A stretch of DNA of 64,000 nt from Streptosporangium sp. NBC_01756 (GTDB taxonomy: Bacteria > Actinomycetota > Actinomycetes > Streptosporangiales > Streptosporangiaceae), in the NCBI RefSeq assembly GCF_035917975.1, contig NZ_CP109130.1, positions 5,952,001 through 6,016,000 of the forward strand. The letters are read 5' to 3'. This document shows positions 1-8,634 of the stretch, in pieces (the stretch's first letter is position 1; each line of letters begins with the position of its first letter). The notes under the pieces were generated by a model, which had not been told where the DNA came from, ran no database searches, and was given only the letters and a program-made list of their open reading frames with translations. The translations under genes and the position numbers were made by a program.

Positions 1-258
1 CCGCTCCGTGGCCGTCCTGACCTTGGCCAGTTCCGCCTCGTAGCGCTTGGCCCTGTTGTCGATGCGCAGAGCCTTGCCGTCGACCCTGCGGACGGTCGCG
101 ACCGCGAGAACCTGGGCGGCGAGCACCATCATGATCGCGCCGAGCACGATGGCCGCCGTCACGGAGATGGCGTCGGCCCCGGCGAGCAGGACCAGCGCGA
201 TCAGAGCCAGCAAGCCGACGATTGCCGCCAGGAGCGTCAGTTTTCGGGGCGTGGGCAT
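1..258 (-). CDS. Small membrane protein, N-terminal part (runs off the window)
   Basis: The first 86 residues of a leftward gene are present; its 3' end lies outside the window. It opens with the ATG complementary to 256-258. A short basic N-terminus (PTPRK) is followed by two hydrophobic helices at about residues 6-27 and 31-54, joined by a tight turn containing GADAIS. A basic, probably helical stretch (RRVDGKALRIDNRAKRYEAEL) begins a cytoplasmic part. This hairpin-plus-helix layout suits a small integral membrane protein or a membrane anchor for a domain beyond the edge. I do not recognise the family, and the missing C-terminus could change the reading. Confidence 0.6.
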   Translation of the reverse strand, partial: MPTPRKLTLLAAIVGLLALIALVLLAGADAISVTAAIVLGAIMMVLAAQVLAVATVRRVDGKALRIDNRAKRYEAELAKVRTATER

Positions 259-348
259 CTGCGCGTACCTTTCCTACCGCTCTGTCATGAGCTGCCGTCG
301 GGGAAGGTAATTGAGGGTATCCGCTATTTAAGAGCAAATATGGCGATA

Positions 349-373
349 AACAGGAAACTTGGAGCTTCCTGTT
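349..373. promoter_or_regulatory. Inverted repeat in AT-rich divergent intergenic region
   Basis: AACAGGAA (349-356) and TTCCTGTT (366-373) form perfect 8-bp arms separated by 9 bases. The stretch 300-420 is clearly more AT-rich than its surroundings and separates the leftward membrane protein from the rightward glycosyltransferases. It is the likely site of divergent promoters. The repeat could be an operator or an RNA hairpin; the sequence does not decide. Confidence 0.35.
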
Positions 374-474
374 ACCTGGGTGACTGCTGTCAGTGATCGA
401 TCGTGATCGTCGGTGTAAAGCCCGAAGAGCGGCGGACGCCGGATCCGACGCCGCCGGGAACCCGGGGCGACCGA

Positions 475-606
475 GGACGTCGCACCGGCCGCGGCCCTGT
501 CATGTGCCGGATGTCGCACCGGCCGCGGTCCTGTCGTGTACCGGCGGTGGCCCCGTCGCGTATCGGACGTCACACCGGCCGCGGCCTCGTCTCATACCGG
601 ATGGCA
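475..606. repeat. Degenerate 33-35 bp tandem repeats upstream of a glycosyltransferase
   Basis: About three to four imperfect copies share a core of CACCGGCCGCGG, then a short stretch around CCTGTC, then TACCGG or TGCCGG. They sit between the promoter-like AT-rich segment and the conserved part of the glycosyltransferase. They can be translated in frame with it, but as low-complexity Arg/Pro/Gly sequence, so they are more likely untranslated leader. Confidence 0.55.
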
Positions 607-660
607 CAGTCCGCCGGGGTCCTTCGGCCACGGAACATCCCGCCTCGCTATCCTTCGCTG

Positions 661-1794
661 GTGCTTGCACAGCAGACCCCCCTCCCCCCTGCCCTCCCCG
701 CGACTCCCACCGGTTTCCAGCGATCGGCGACCGAAGAGGCGGCGGAGCTGTCCTGGACCGGTCAGGAGTGGCTGGCGGCCGGAGAGCCGCTCGGTGACCG
801 GCCGGACGCCACCGAGGTCACCCGTCTCCGACCATTGCGCGGCCTGACCGTCCGATGGCCCTCCTCCGCGGTCCCCACCGACGTGATCACCGGCCTGGCC
901 GCGGCGGGGGTGCCGCTGCACGCCGCCGCCTCGCCCGGCTGGGTGGAGCCCGGTCTGGCCCGGCTGCTCGCCGACTGGACGCCCGAGGAGAAGGACGGCG
1001 GCGGCCCCCGCTCGGTGGCCGACCTGCGCCGGGAGGAGCAGAGTGTACGGCTGCGCCGCCACGGCCTCCGCAGCCTGCACGGCGCGGACGGCGCGGTCGT
1101 GCCCAAGGTCAGCGTCGTGATGTCCAGCATGCGCCCGCACCTGCTGGGCTCGGCGCTCACCCAGATCGCCCGGCAGCGGCGGGTCGAGACCGAGGTCCTG
1201 CTGGCCCTGCACGGCGTCCCCGCCGGCCACGAGGCGGTACGGCGGGCGCTCCGGGAATGCGACCTGCCGGTCACCGTGATCGAGGTGGACGCGGCCATCC
1301 CGTTCGGGGAGGCGCTCAACACGGCCGCGTCCCGGGCGAGCGGTGAGTACGTCGCGAAATGGGACGACGACGACTGGTACGGCCCCGAGCACCTGGCCGA
1401 CCTCCTTCTCGCGAGGTCGTACACCGGTGCGGACATCGTGGGCACGGCGGCCGAGTTCTTCTACCTGGAGCCCCTGAACGCCACGATCCGCCGCACCGAC
1501 TACACCGGTGAGATCTGGTCCGATCACGTGGCCGGCGGCACGATCCTGCTGGGCCGGGCCGGGTTCACCGAGCTCGGCGGGTTCCCCGCGCTGCCCGGTG
1601 GGGTGGACGCCGGATTCCTCAAGGCGGCCCATGCCGCCGGGGCGCGCATCTACCGCACCCACGGTCTCGGCTATGTGCTGCGGCGCTCGGTGAGCGCCGA
1701 GCACACCTGGCGGCTCTCGCTCGCCCACTTCCTGCGCGTCGCGACGAACCAGTGGCGAGGCTTCCGCCCGAGTCTGATCCTGGAAACGCCGTGA
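661..1794 (+). CDS. Family 2-like glycosyltransferase
   Basis: Predicted sugar transferase with a GT-A fold. The domain begins near residue 147 with PKVSVVMSSMRP, a typical first strand of GT2 enzymes. A KWDDDDWYG motif at about residues 234-240 supplies the acidic metal and nucleotide-sugar binding residues. The C-terminal half (GGFPALPGGVDAGFL) fits the acceptor side of the family. The start is uncertain. The frame is open upstream to 403, through degenerate tandem repeats, with an ATG at 601. I chose the GTG at 661 because the hexamer TATCCT (649-654) lies six bases before it, as in leaderless actinobacterial mRNAs. The stop overlaps the next start (GTGA), so the two genes are translationally coupled. 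Substrate and product are unknown; a surface polysaccharide or glycolipid role is inference. Confidence 0.75.
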   Translation: MLAQQTPLPPALPATPTGFQRSATEEAAELSWTGQEWLAAGEPLGDRPDATEVTRLRPLRGLTVRWPSSAVPTDVITGLAAAGVPLHAAASPGWVEPGLARLLADWTPEEKDGGGPRSVADLRREEQSVRLRRHGLRSLHGADGAVVPKVSVVMSSMRPHLLGSALTQIARQRRVETEVLLALHGVPAGHEAVRRALRECDLPVTVIEVDAAIPFGEALNTAASRASGEYVAKWDDDDWYGPEHLADLLLARSYTGADIVGTAAEFFYLEPLNATIRRTDYTGEIWSDHVAGGTILLGRAGFTELGGFPALPGGVDAGFLKAAHAAGARIYRTHGLGYVLRRSVSAEHTWRLSLAHFLRVATNQWRGFRPSLILETP

Positions 1795-3557
1795 CAGCGC
1801 GGATCACCGGCAACGACTACCGGAGCCTCACCCCGCCCGAGATCGGCGCCTGGACGCCGTCGCTCCGGGTCAGCGTGGTCGTGCCCGCCTACGGCGGCCA
1901 GGACAAGCTCGACCTGGTGCTCGCCGGGCTGGCCGGTCAGACCTACCCCGCCGGCCTGACCGAGGTCGTCGTGGTGGACAACGGCAGCGAGCCGCCGCTG
2001 CGCCTGCCCGAGATCCGGCCCGCGGACACCCGGCTCGTCACCTGCCCCACTCCCGGCAGGGCCCATGCCCGCAACGCCGGTCTCCGGGCCGCCACCGGCG
2101 ACGTGATCCACTGGCTCGACTCCGACGTGGTCCTGGACCGCCGGTCGGTCGAGGCGCACATGCGCTGGCACCACACGGCGCCCTACCTCGCGGTCACCGG
2201 CTACCTGCGATTCACCCCGGCCGACCTGCCCACCCCCGAAACCGTGGCGGCCACCGACGACCTGGCCGAGCTCTTCGAGCCGGCCGAGCCGCACGCCTGG
2301 CTGGTGGACCTGATCGAGCGGACCGGCGGTCTCACCGACAACCCGCATCGCGCTTTCAGCCTGCACGTGGGCGGGGCCACCTCGGTCAACGCGGCGCTGC
2401 TCGCCCAGGCGGGTCCGATGGACACCGATCTCATCCTCGGCCAGGACACCGAGATGGGCTACCGGCTCGCCCAGGCGGGCGCGGTCTTCGTGCCAGAACC
2501 GCTGGCCCGCGCCTTCCACCTGGGGCCCACCATGCGGATGCGCGACAAGGCGCCGATCGACCGGGTCAGCCACGCGTTCGTCGCCGACCGGATCCCGACC
2601 TACCGCTGGCTCCGCTCCCATCCGGCCCGGCAGTGGAAGGTGCCCTACCTGGACGTGGTCGTCGAGCCCGCCGGAGGGCAGGGCCCGGCGGAGCGGGGCG
2701 AGTACGGATACGGCTACGACGAGGTCCGCGCGACCGTGGACGCGGTCCTCGCGGGCACCCTGCCCGACGTCGCGGTCACCGTCCCCGGTCCCTGGGACCG
2801 CATCCGGGCCGAGGGCCGCGCCCCGCTGACGGATCCGGACCTGGACCTTGTGCTGATCCGCGGTCACTACGCCCACGAGGGCCGGGTGCGTCTCGTCCCC
2901 GGCTCGCCCGGAACGGTGCGGACGGCCCCGCCGCCTTCGGCGGAGGGAGAGCGGTCCCCGGAGGACGGAGCGGCTCCTCCGCACCCGGTGGACGGACGGC
3001 CGCCGGATATCAAGGTGGCGTCGCCGTACCGGCTGAGGCTGCCCGCCGGGTGGGTGCCGGGGGAGGACAGCCTCGCCCGCCTGCTCGACCTGGCCGTGGA
3101 CGGCGGGTACGGACTGGTGGGGGTGCTGCTGGCCGAGGACTCCGGCGAGGAGCTCGTCGCGGCCAGGTTGGAGCGGACCGCCGCCTTCGCCCGTGCCGCG
3201 ATCGTCGTGCGGGAGGGCGAGGACCTCGACGACGCCGTCGAGGACACCTTCGGGGTGCTCTGGGTGGACGGCCGGACCTACGGGTTCCTGCCCGAGGCGG
3301 GGCCGCCCACCGGCCGCCGCAGCGCCTACCGCGCCAGGGCGGAGGCGCAGGCCGAGATCGCCCGCCTCACCAAGGAGACCGAGCGGCTCCGCACGCAGGT
3401 GACCAAATGGCGCGACGAGGCGGGCCGCTGGCGCAAGAGCGCGGTCGAGATGCGGCGTGAGATCGGCGGGCTGCGCAAGGAGCTGGCCGCGGCCAGGAAG
3501 ATCGTCCAGTACGGCCTGCTCTCGTCCGTCAGGCGGGCGATCACCCGCCGCCGGTGA
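1791..3557 (+). CDS. Family 2 glycosyltransferase with C-terminal coiled coil
   Basis: The 588-residue protein has an N-terminal GT-A domain: VSVVVPAYGGQ near residues 27-37, VVVDNGSEPP near 64-73 and HWLDSDVVLD carrying the DxD metal motif. The order is that of inverting GT2 enzymes. A middle region resembles the leftward glycosyltransferase at 3984-5591, indicating a paralogous pair. The last 70 residues are a charged helical coiled coil (AEIARLTKETERLR and following) ending in a basic tail, which may mediate oligomerisation or membrane contact. The GTG start at 1791 overlaps the upstream stop by four bases. Both proteins share the signature NDYxxLxPPxxGxWxP just before the catalytic domain. 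Substrate unknown. Confidence 0.85.
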   Translation: MTARITGNDYRSLTPPEIGAWTPSLRVSVVVPAYGGQDKLDLVLAGLAGQTYPAGLTEVVVVDNGSEPPLRLPEIRPADTRLVTCPTPGRAHARNAGLRAATGDVIHWLDSDVVLDRRSVEAHMRWHHTAPYLAVTGYLRFTPADLPTPETVAATDDLAELFEPAEPHAWLVDLIERTGGLTDNPHRAFSLHVGGATSVNAALLAQAGPMDTDLILGQDTEMGYRLAQAGAVFVPEPLARAFHLGPTMRMRDKAPIDRVSHAFVADRIPTYRWLRSHPARQWKVPYLDVVVEPAGGQGPAERGEYGYGYDEVRATVDAVLAGTLPDVAVTVPGPWDRIRAEGRAPLTDPDLDLVLIRGHYAHEGRVRLVPGSPGTVRTAPPPSAEGERSPEDGAAPPHPVDGRPPDIKVASPYRLRLPAGWVPGEDSLARLLDLAVDGGYGLVGVLLAEDSGEELVAARLERTAAFARAAIVVREGEDLDDAVEDTFGVLWVDGRTYGFLPEAGPPTGRRSAYRARAEAQAEIARLTKETERLRTQVTKWRDEAGRWRKSAVEMRREIGGLRKELAAARKIVQYGLLSSVRRAITRRR

Positions 3558-3983
3558 CGCCCCGGGGTGGGAGCCGCGCGCGAGGGCTCTCGCCCCGGCC
3601 GTGTTGCGGTCACCTGTCGTCGGTGACCACTCCCCCTTCACCCGGAAAGGAGGACCCGGCTCCCCGGCAGGCACCACGGATCTCGGGGACAAAGGTGCGC
3701 GCCCGCTTCGCGGCCTCCCGGCCGGTGGGAAAGTCGTCTTTGCTGCCCCGGCGAAGGTCATACATACGGGCGGCGTCCGGAATATCCGTCTGAATGTTCG
3801 CCGGGATCTGGTCGATCACATTTCGCTCCCCGGGAACGGTTTCCCGGAATCGGCGCGATCCCATCGAAAAAGATCAATATGAACGAGCATCAAGCTGCCT
3901 GAATCTCGCGATGGCAGCCGATCTCCCGGATCAAGATTCTGCCCGGGAGAGGCGGAAAACCGGTGGTGGCCGGCCGACCCGCC
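3558..3983. other. Convergent intergenic region with two hairpins, no gene recognised
   Basis: This 426-base gap separates two convergent glycosyltransferase genes. CCGGGAA (3830-3836) pairs with TTCCCGG (3841-3847) around a four-base loop. CTCCCGG (3923-3929) pairs with CCGGGAG (3943-3949). Either may help end the facing transcripts, although neither has a U tract. An 84-codon leftward reading frame (3610-3864) has no recognisable domain and I do not call it. Confidence 0.4.
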
Positions 3984-5591
3984 TCACCCCTTCCGGATCG
4001 CGGAGCGGAGCCGGGCGAGATTGGACCTCCGCTTCTTCGCGGAGGGCGTGGGCTCCGCTGCGGGAGCAGCGTCCTGCGCGGCCCTGCCCGCCGGGGCCTG
4101 CGCGGCCCTGCCCGCCGGGGTCCGTACGGTCCCGTCGCCGGACCCGCCCACCGGGGTCCGTACGGTCCCGTTTCCGGACCCGCCCGTCGGGGACGGGGAC
4201 CGGGGCGACCAGAACTCCGTCCGGTCGCCACGCCGTACGCCATGGGTCGCCGTGATCGAGCCGAGCACGTCGCCGGCGTTCAGCAGTCGCGCCCGGCCCA
4301 GGGCCTCGGTCCGCTCCAGCGTCGCCGAGCCGTCGTCGCCGAGGTCGACGACGAGCATGCCGGAGCGGTCGTCCTGGACAGCGGCGATCATCCGTTCCAG
4401 GGAGTCGGGTCCCAGCGGGACCGAGACCGGGCCCGTGAAGCGGAACGGGATCGGCGCAGGGGTGGGGGAGACCTCGTCGGCCAGCCGGATGCGCTCGTCG
4501 TGGGCGAAGTGCTCGCGCAGCAGCCGCAGTTCGAAGGAGGGATCGCCGAGCACGGGGCGGCGGCCCGAAGGCAGCCGGGACCAGGGGGCGACCAGGGTGA
4601 TCCGCACATCGGTCACCGTGCCCTCCAGCGCCGCGCTCACCGCCTCGCGCACCTGCCCGCCGTCACCGTCGTCGCCGACATGGAGCACCACCTCCACGTA
4701 CGGCACCAGCCACCGCCGGCCGCTGTCCTTGCGCAGGTCGCGGCGGAGCGGCACGCGATGGGCAAGATAGGGGCCGACCGCGCGGACCGCCCGGCCGTGG
4801 TCGCGGCGCTGCGCCGGAAGCCCCAGATGGACGGCCTCGGCCGCCATCTCCGGGATGAAGACCACGCCGTGTGCGGCCAGCCGATAGGCGAACTCGGTGT
4901 CCTCGCCCCTGAGCACGGCGGGATCGAGACCGCCGACGGCGTGGAAGATCTCCCGCCGCATCGACACCGTCGGCCCGGTGCACACGTGGTAGGGGTTGCG
5001 GCTGGCCCGCAGGCCGTCGGTGCGGAAGATCGTCTGCTCGGTGGAGCTCGGCAGCGCGTTCGACAGGTCGAAGACGGTATCCAGCGGGCCCGTCCGTACC
5101 CCGTCGTGCAGGCGGCCGGGGGTCAGCTCCGGCTCCTCGACGAACTTCTTCGCGCCGATGGCGACCAGGTAGTCGGCCAGGTGGTGCCAGCGGGCCATCG
5201 CTTCGACGTGCTCGCGGCAGACGACCATGTCGGCGTCCAGGCGGTGGATGATCCGCCCCTGCGCGAGGGCGGCCCCGGTGTTGACCGCGTGCGCGATGCC
5301 CCAGCCGCCGGGGTCGGCGGTGACGATCCTGGTGCCCGGCGGGGCGATCTCCGGCAGCCGCAGCGGCGGGTCGCTGCCGTCGTCGACCACGATCACTTCC
5401 ATGAGGTGGCCGGGGTAGGTCTGGGCGGCCAGGGCGGCGAGGACCAGATCGAGCCTGTGCTGGCCGCCGTACGCGGGGATGATCACACTGACCGAAAGCG
5501 CTGGATCCCATTCGCCGAGCGCGGGCGGGGCCAGCGGGGAGTAGTCGTTGTGCCGGATCGGGGGCAGCTCGATCCCCGCTTCATCCGTCAT
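3984..5591 (-). CDS. Family 2 glycosyltransferase
   Basis: This 535-residue paralogue of the 1791-3557 product is transcribed leftward. It has VSVIIPAYGGQ, then VIVVDDGSDPPLRLPEI, then IHRLDADMVV with the DxD motif, and a later GLDPAVLRGEDTEF segment typical of the GT2 acceptor site. I chose the ATG at 5589-5591 because AAGGGG lies nine bases upstream; an in-frame TTG 36 bases earlier is weaker. The C-terminus is a repeat-bearing, probably disordered linker with two GTVRTP units and two AGRAAQ units, then a basic tail (KKRRSNLARLRSAIRKG) suited to binding acidic membrane lipids. Role in envelope glycan synthesis is inference. Confidence 0.85.
   Translation of the reverse strand: MTDEAGIELPPIRHNDYSPLAPPALGEWDPALSVSVIIPAYGGQHRLDLVLAALAAQTYPGHLMEVIVVDDGSDPPLRLPEIAPPGTRIVTADPGGWGIAHAVNTGAALAQGRIIHRLDADMVVCREHVEAMARWHHLADYLVAIGAKKFVEEPELTPGRLHDGVRTGPLDTVFDLSNALPSSTEQTIFRTDGLRASRNPYHVCTGPTVSMRREIFHAVGGLDPAVLRGEDTEFAYRLAAHGVVFIPEMAAEAVHLGLPAQRRDHGRAVRAVGPYLAHRVPLRRDLRKDSGRRWLVPYVEVVLHVGDDGDGGQVREAVSAALEGTVTDVRITLVAPWSRLPSGRRPVLGDPSFELRLLREHFAHDERIRLADEVSPTPAPIPFRFTGPVSVPLGPDSLERMIAAVQDDRSGMLVVDLGDDGSATLERTEALGRARLLNAGDVLGSITATHGVRRGDRTEFWSPRSPSPTGGSGNGTVRTPVGGSGDGTVRTPAGRAAQAPAGRAAQDAAPAAEPTPSAKKRRSNLARLRSAIRKG
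4074..4190. repeat. Short tandem repeats inside the glycosyltransferase C-terminus
   Basis: Two copies of an 18-bp unit containing GCCCTGCCCGCCGGGG are followed by two copies of a longer unit containing GGGGTCCGTACGGTCCCG. They encode the AGRAAQ and GTVRTP repeats in the leftward protein. Lengths stay in multiples of three, so the array can change size without breaking the frame. Confidence 0.6.
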
Positions 5592-5738
5592 GTCGTCAAG
5601 CCCCTTGTCTGCGTTCCCGCTTGTCAAGTCCGGTCAACCCTAGCCCCGGTTGCTTAGGGTTTCCTGCGTGAAGGCGGGAAAGAGCTGTGCGTTGTCCAAT
5701 GGATGGACAGCGCATCCCACCATGGAGGCCGTTGCCCG

Positions 5739-5790
5739 TAGACTCGTTGCTCAACACCGCAGGTAGGACGCGCAGGGTGTGTTCCCTGCG
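5739..5790 (+). promoter_or_regulatory. Candidate thrC promoter element and leader hairpin
   Basis: TAGACT at 5739-5744 resembles an actinobacterial -10 hexamer; no convincing -35 is visible. Downstream, CGCAGGG (5771-5777) and CCCTGCG (5784-5790) form a perfect 7-bp stem with a six-base loop. It ends directly before the thrC ribosome binding site (GGGAGGAG), so the folded leader could affect translation initiation. Confidence 0.35.
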
Positions 5791-5804
5791 CGGGAGGAGC
5801 AATC

Positions 5805-6863
5805 ATGACCAGGGCGTGGCGTGGCCTCATCGAGGAGTACCGTGACCGACTTCCGGTGACCACGGCGACGCCCGTCGTCACCCTCATGGAGGGAGGCACG
5901 CCCCTCGTCCCCGCGCACCGGATCTCGGCCCTGACCGGCTGCGACGTCCATCTCAAGGTCGAGGGCGCCAATCCGACCGGCAGTTTCAAGGACCGTGGCA
6001 TGACCATGGCCATCAGCAAGGCGGTCGAGGACGGTGCCAAGGCGGTCATCTGCGCCTCCACCGGCAACACCAGCGCCTCCGCCGCCGCCTACGCCGTCCG
6101 CGCGGGCCTGACCTGCGCCGTGCTGGTGCCCCGAGGCAAGATCGCGATGGGCAAGCTGGCCCAGGCGCTGGTCCACGGGGCCACGCTGCTCCAGGTGGAG
6201 GGCTCTTTCGACGACTGCCTGGAGATGACCAGGAAGCTGTCGGTGGACTACCCCATCGCCCTGGTCAACTCGGTGAACCCGTTCCGGCTCCAGGGCCAGA
6301 AGACCGCGGCCTTCGAGATCGTGGACGCGCTCGGCGACGCGCCCGACATCCACTGCATCCCGGTGGGCAACGCCGGCAACATCTCCGCCTACTGGATGGG
6401 CTACACCGAATACGCCCGGGACGGCCTCGCCACCGGAACACCCCGCATGTTCGGCTTCCAGGCCAGCGGCGCCGCTCCGATCGTCAACGGTGCGCCGGTG
6501 CCCCGTCCCCAGACGATCGCCACCGCGATCCGCATCGGCAACCCCGCCTCCTGGCAGCTCGCCGAGGCCGCCCGCGACGAGTCCGGCGGCGTCATCCAGG
6601 CCGTCACCGACCGCCGGATCGCCGCCGCCTACAAGCTGCTGGCCCAGGAGGAGGGCGTGTTCGTCGAGCTCGCCTCGGCGGCCAGTGTGGCCGGCCTCCT
6701 CCAGGCCCACGAACAGGGCCTCGTCGAACCCGGGCAGCGCATCGTCTGTACAGTGACAGGAAACGGTCTCAAGGACCCCGACTGGGCCATCTCCGGTGCC
6801 CCCACCCCGGTGACGATCCCCATCGACGCCCGCGCCGCGGCGACCGCCCTCGGACTCGCTTAG
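5805..6863 (+). CDS. thrC: Threonine synthase
   Basis: Pyridoxal-phosphate enzyme that converts O-phosphohomoserine to threonine in the cytosol. The 352-residue length matches the short bacterial form. The PLP lysine is K62 in [11 protein letters not shown], and the phosphate-binding loop appears as [11 protein letters not shown]. The C-terminal [10 protein letters not shown] helix is typical. A strong ribosome binding site (GGAGGAGC) precedes the ATG at 5805. It is followed by homoserine kinase after a 304-base gap. The preceding homoserine dehydrogenase gene often found in actinobacteria is absent here; leftward glycosyltransferase DNA takes that place. A hairpin sits directly upstream of the ribosome binding site. 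Confidence 0.97.
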   Translation: MTRAWRGLIEEYRDRLPVTTATPVVTLMEGGTPLVPAHRISALTGCDVHLKVEGANPTGSFKDRGMTMAISKAVEDGAKAVICASTGNTSASAAAYAVRAGLTCAVLVPRGKIAMGKLAQALVHGATLLQVEGSFDDCLEMTRKLSVDYPIALVNSVNPFRLQGQKTAAFEIVDALGDAPDIHCIPVGNAGNISAYWMGYTEYARDGLATGTPRMFGFQASGAAPIVNGAPVPRPQTIATAIRIGNPASWQLAEAARDESGGVIQAVTDRRIAAAYKLLAQEEGVFVELASAASVAGLLQAHEQGLVEPGQRIVCTVTGNGLKDPDWAISGAPTPVTIPIDARAAATALGLA

Positions 6864-7167
6864 GCAGTTCTGTGGATTTTTCCGCCCATCGCGGTCGGCC
6901 GACTAGTCCCTCGCCATGTTGTCGTCGTCATCCGTAACTCCGTTACAGGCTCCTCCTCCGCCCTGCAGGAAACCAGCCGGCCGGTCCTCGCGACATTGAA
7001 GATCCACAGAACGGCCCCGGCCCCATGAGACGCCGGTGGGGTGCGGGACGCCCGCACCCGACCGCACCGCACCGAACACGGCAGATAGGAGGAGGGGCTC
7101 CCTCCCCATGGCTCAGCCAGGGGCCTTCCCCCATGGCTCGGCCAGGGGCCTTCGCCCCACACACCTC
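6864..7167 (+). other. thrC-thrB intergenic region: hairpin, duplicated 25-mer and a possible alternative start
   Basis: GGGTGCGGG (7039-7047) and CCCGCACCC (7051-7059) form a 9-bp stem with a three-base loop, either ending thrC transcripts or structuring the thrB leader. Positions 7104-7128 and 7129-7153 are tandem copies of a 25-bp unit (CCCCATGGCTCRGCCAGGGG, then CCTTC). A purine-rich run at 7087-7097 looks like a ribosome binding site, but GGAGGG (7091-7096) can pair with CCCTCC (7100-7105), which would mask it. Confidence 0.5.
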
Positions 7168-8169
7168 ATGACCCATACCAGCAAGGTCGTCGTCCGGATT
7201 CCGGCGACATCGGCCAACCTCGGCCCCGGGTTCGACACCCTGGGACTGGCCCTCAGCCTCTATGACGAGGTCGAGGTCAGCCTGGTGGACCCGGGTGCCG
7301 GCCCCCGCTCCCTGAGCGTCACCATCGACGTCGAGGGTGAGGGCGCGGGCGAGCTCGACCTCGACGAGGGCCACCTCATCGTGAGAACGATGCGGCTGAC
7401 CTTCGAACGGATGGGAGTCCCGCAGCCGCGGGGCATCCGGCTGCGCTGCCTCAACCGCATCCCGCACGCGCGGGGTCTGGGATCCTCCTCCGCGGCGATC
7501 TGCGCCGGGATCCTCGCGGCACGGGCGCTGGCCGGCACACCGTACCCGGCAGCGGACGGCGCGGAGGGCCCGGACGGTGCCGGGTACGACCGCCCACCGG
7601 CCGGATCCGCCTTCACCGACGACGATGTCTTCGCACTGGCCACCGAGATCGAGGGACACCCGGACAACGTGGCCCCCTGCCTTGCGGGCGGACTGACCAT
7701 CGCGTGGACGGACCAGTCGGATGCGCCGCATATGGTGAAGCTGATCCCACACGCCGATATTCGGCCCGTGGCCATCATTCCCAGGCACCGGCTCTCCACG
7801 AAGGTCGTGCGAGGGCTGCTCCCCAAGGACGTGCCGCACGCCGACGCGTCCGCGAACGCCGGCCGGGCCGCGCTCCTTGTCGTGGCACTGACCGGGCGGC
7901 CGGAGCGGGAACTGTTGCTGGCCGCCACCGAAGATCGGTTGCATCAGGACTACCGCGCGTCTGCGATGCCGCAGAGTGCGGATCTGGTACAACGTCTGCG
8001 CGGGATCGGCGTCCCCACGGTCATCTCGGGGGCGGGCCCCACAATTCTTGCGTTTTCGACAGTGGATACGCAGGATTTGATCGCACCGCAAGTGGGTACT
8101 GATTGGCACATCCAGCCACTGGATGTCGAAACCCGCGGTGCGTGCGTTGTCTCTTCCGAGACACGCTGA
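7168..8169 (+). CDS. thrB: Homoserine kinase
   Basis: GHMP-family kinase that phosphorylates homoserine to O-phosphohomoserine, the substrate of the upstream threonine synthase. The sequence begins VVVRIPATSANLGPGFDTLG and carries the ATP-binding loop RGLGSSSAAICAG. A third GHMP motif is visible near the end (SGAGPTILAF). The 333-residue length fits. I placed the start at the ATG at 7168 because homology begins there. The frame continues upstream, and an ATG at 7108 follows a good purine-rich site; it would add 20 non-conserved residues encoded by a duplicated 25-mer. No Shine-Dalgarno motif precedes 7168, so the start remains open. Confidence 0.93.
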   Translation: MTHTSKVVVRIPATSANLGPGFDTLGLALSLYDEVEVSLVDPGAGPRSLSVTIDVEGEGAGELDLDEGHLIVRTMRLTFERMGVPQPRGIRLRCLNRIPHARGLGSSSAAICAGILAARALAGTPYPAADGAEGPDGAGYDRPPAGSAFTDDDVFALATEIEGHPDNVAPCLAGGLTIAWTDQSDAPHMVKLIPHADIRPVAIIPRHRLSTKVVRGLLPKDVPHADASANAGRAALLVVALTGRPERELLLAATEDRLHQDYRASAMPQSADLVQRLRGIGVPTVISGAGPTILAFSTVDTQDLIAPQVGTDWHIQPLDVETRGACVVSSETR

Positions 8170-8634
8170 TGCCTCTTCGACCTTCAGGGAATAGCTGTGT
8201 GCGCTGGTGATGTTAGGCTGGTAGCCGCACCAGGTGCCCCCTTGTTGGGTGCGTGCTTGTCAGCCACACATCGCTGCATTGTGTCTCACTCCGTGAGGCA
8301 TGAGTGCCGCAGTGGCCTCCCCGAATCCGTCCCCTCTGAATGCTCCACATTCGGTTGGGGCAACGAGAGGCGGCGTTTGAGGGGACATGCGCGTTCGAAT
8401 TACCTCGACATCTGGTTGCCGGTAGCAATCCGGGGGGTGTCTTCCCGGCCCCACCGTCGACGAATCTCGATGGTGGCGGCAGGGATGTGCCCTTCTCCGA
8501 CAGTGGCGGCAGTCCGCGAGGGCTGCCGAGGATCGCAACGTGCAACCCGGCCCGGTCTGTCCCACCGGGCCGATCGCACCACCGGGACGATTGGCTGATC
8601 GTGGCCACGCCCGACCCCTGGGAAGGACCCATTA
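8170..8634 (+). other. Long rho leader region
   Basis: This 465-base stretch between thrB and rho shows no convincing gene. TAGGCT at 8214-8219 is a plausible -10 element, which would give a leader of about 400 bases. CGGCCCGGT (8548-8556) and ACCGGGCCG (8564-8572) form a perfect 9-bp stem 60 bases before the rho start. Long leaders subject to Rho autoregulation are known in other bacteria; that this one works so is inference. Confidence 0.4.

Noticed and set aside
1671..3761. Very long antisense frame opposite the glycosyltransferases (also similar ones opposite atpA, atpD, Tricorn and the mutase)
   Set aside because: High third-position GC in the real genes suppresses stops on the opposite strand. 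The antisense products are Arg/Gly/Val-rich without domains.
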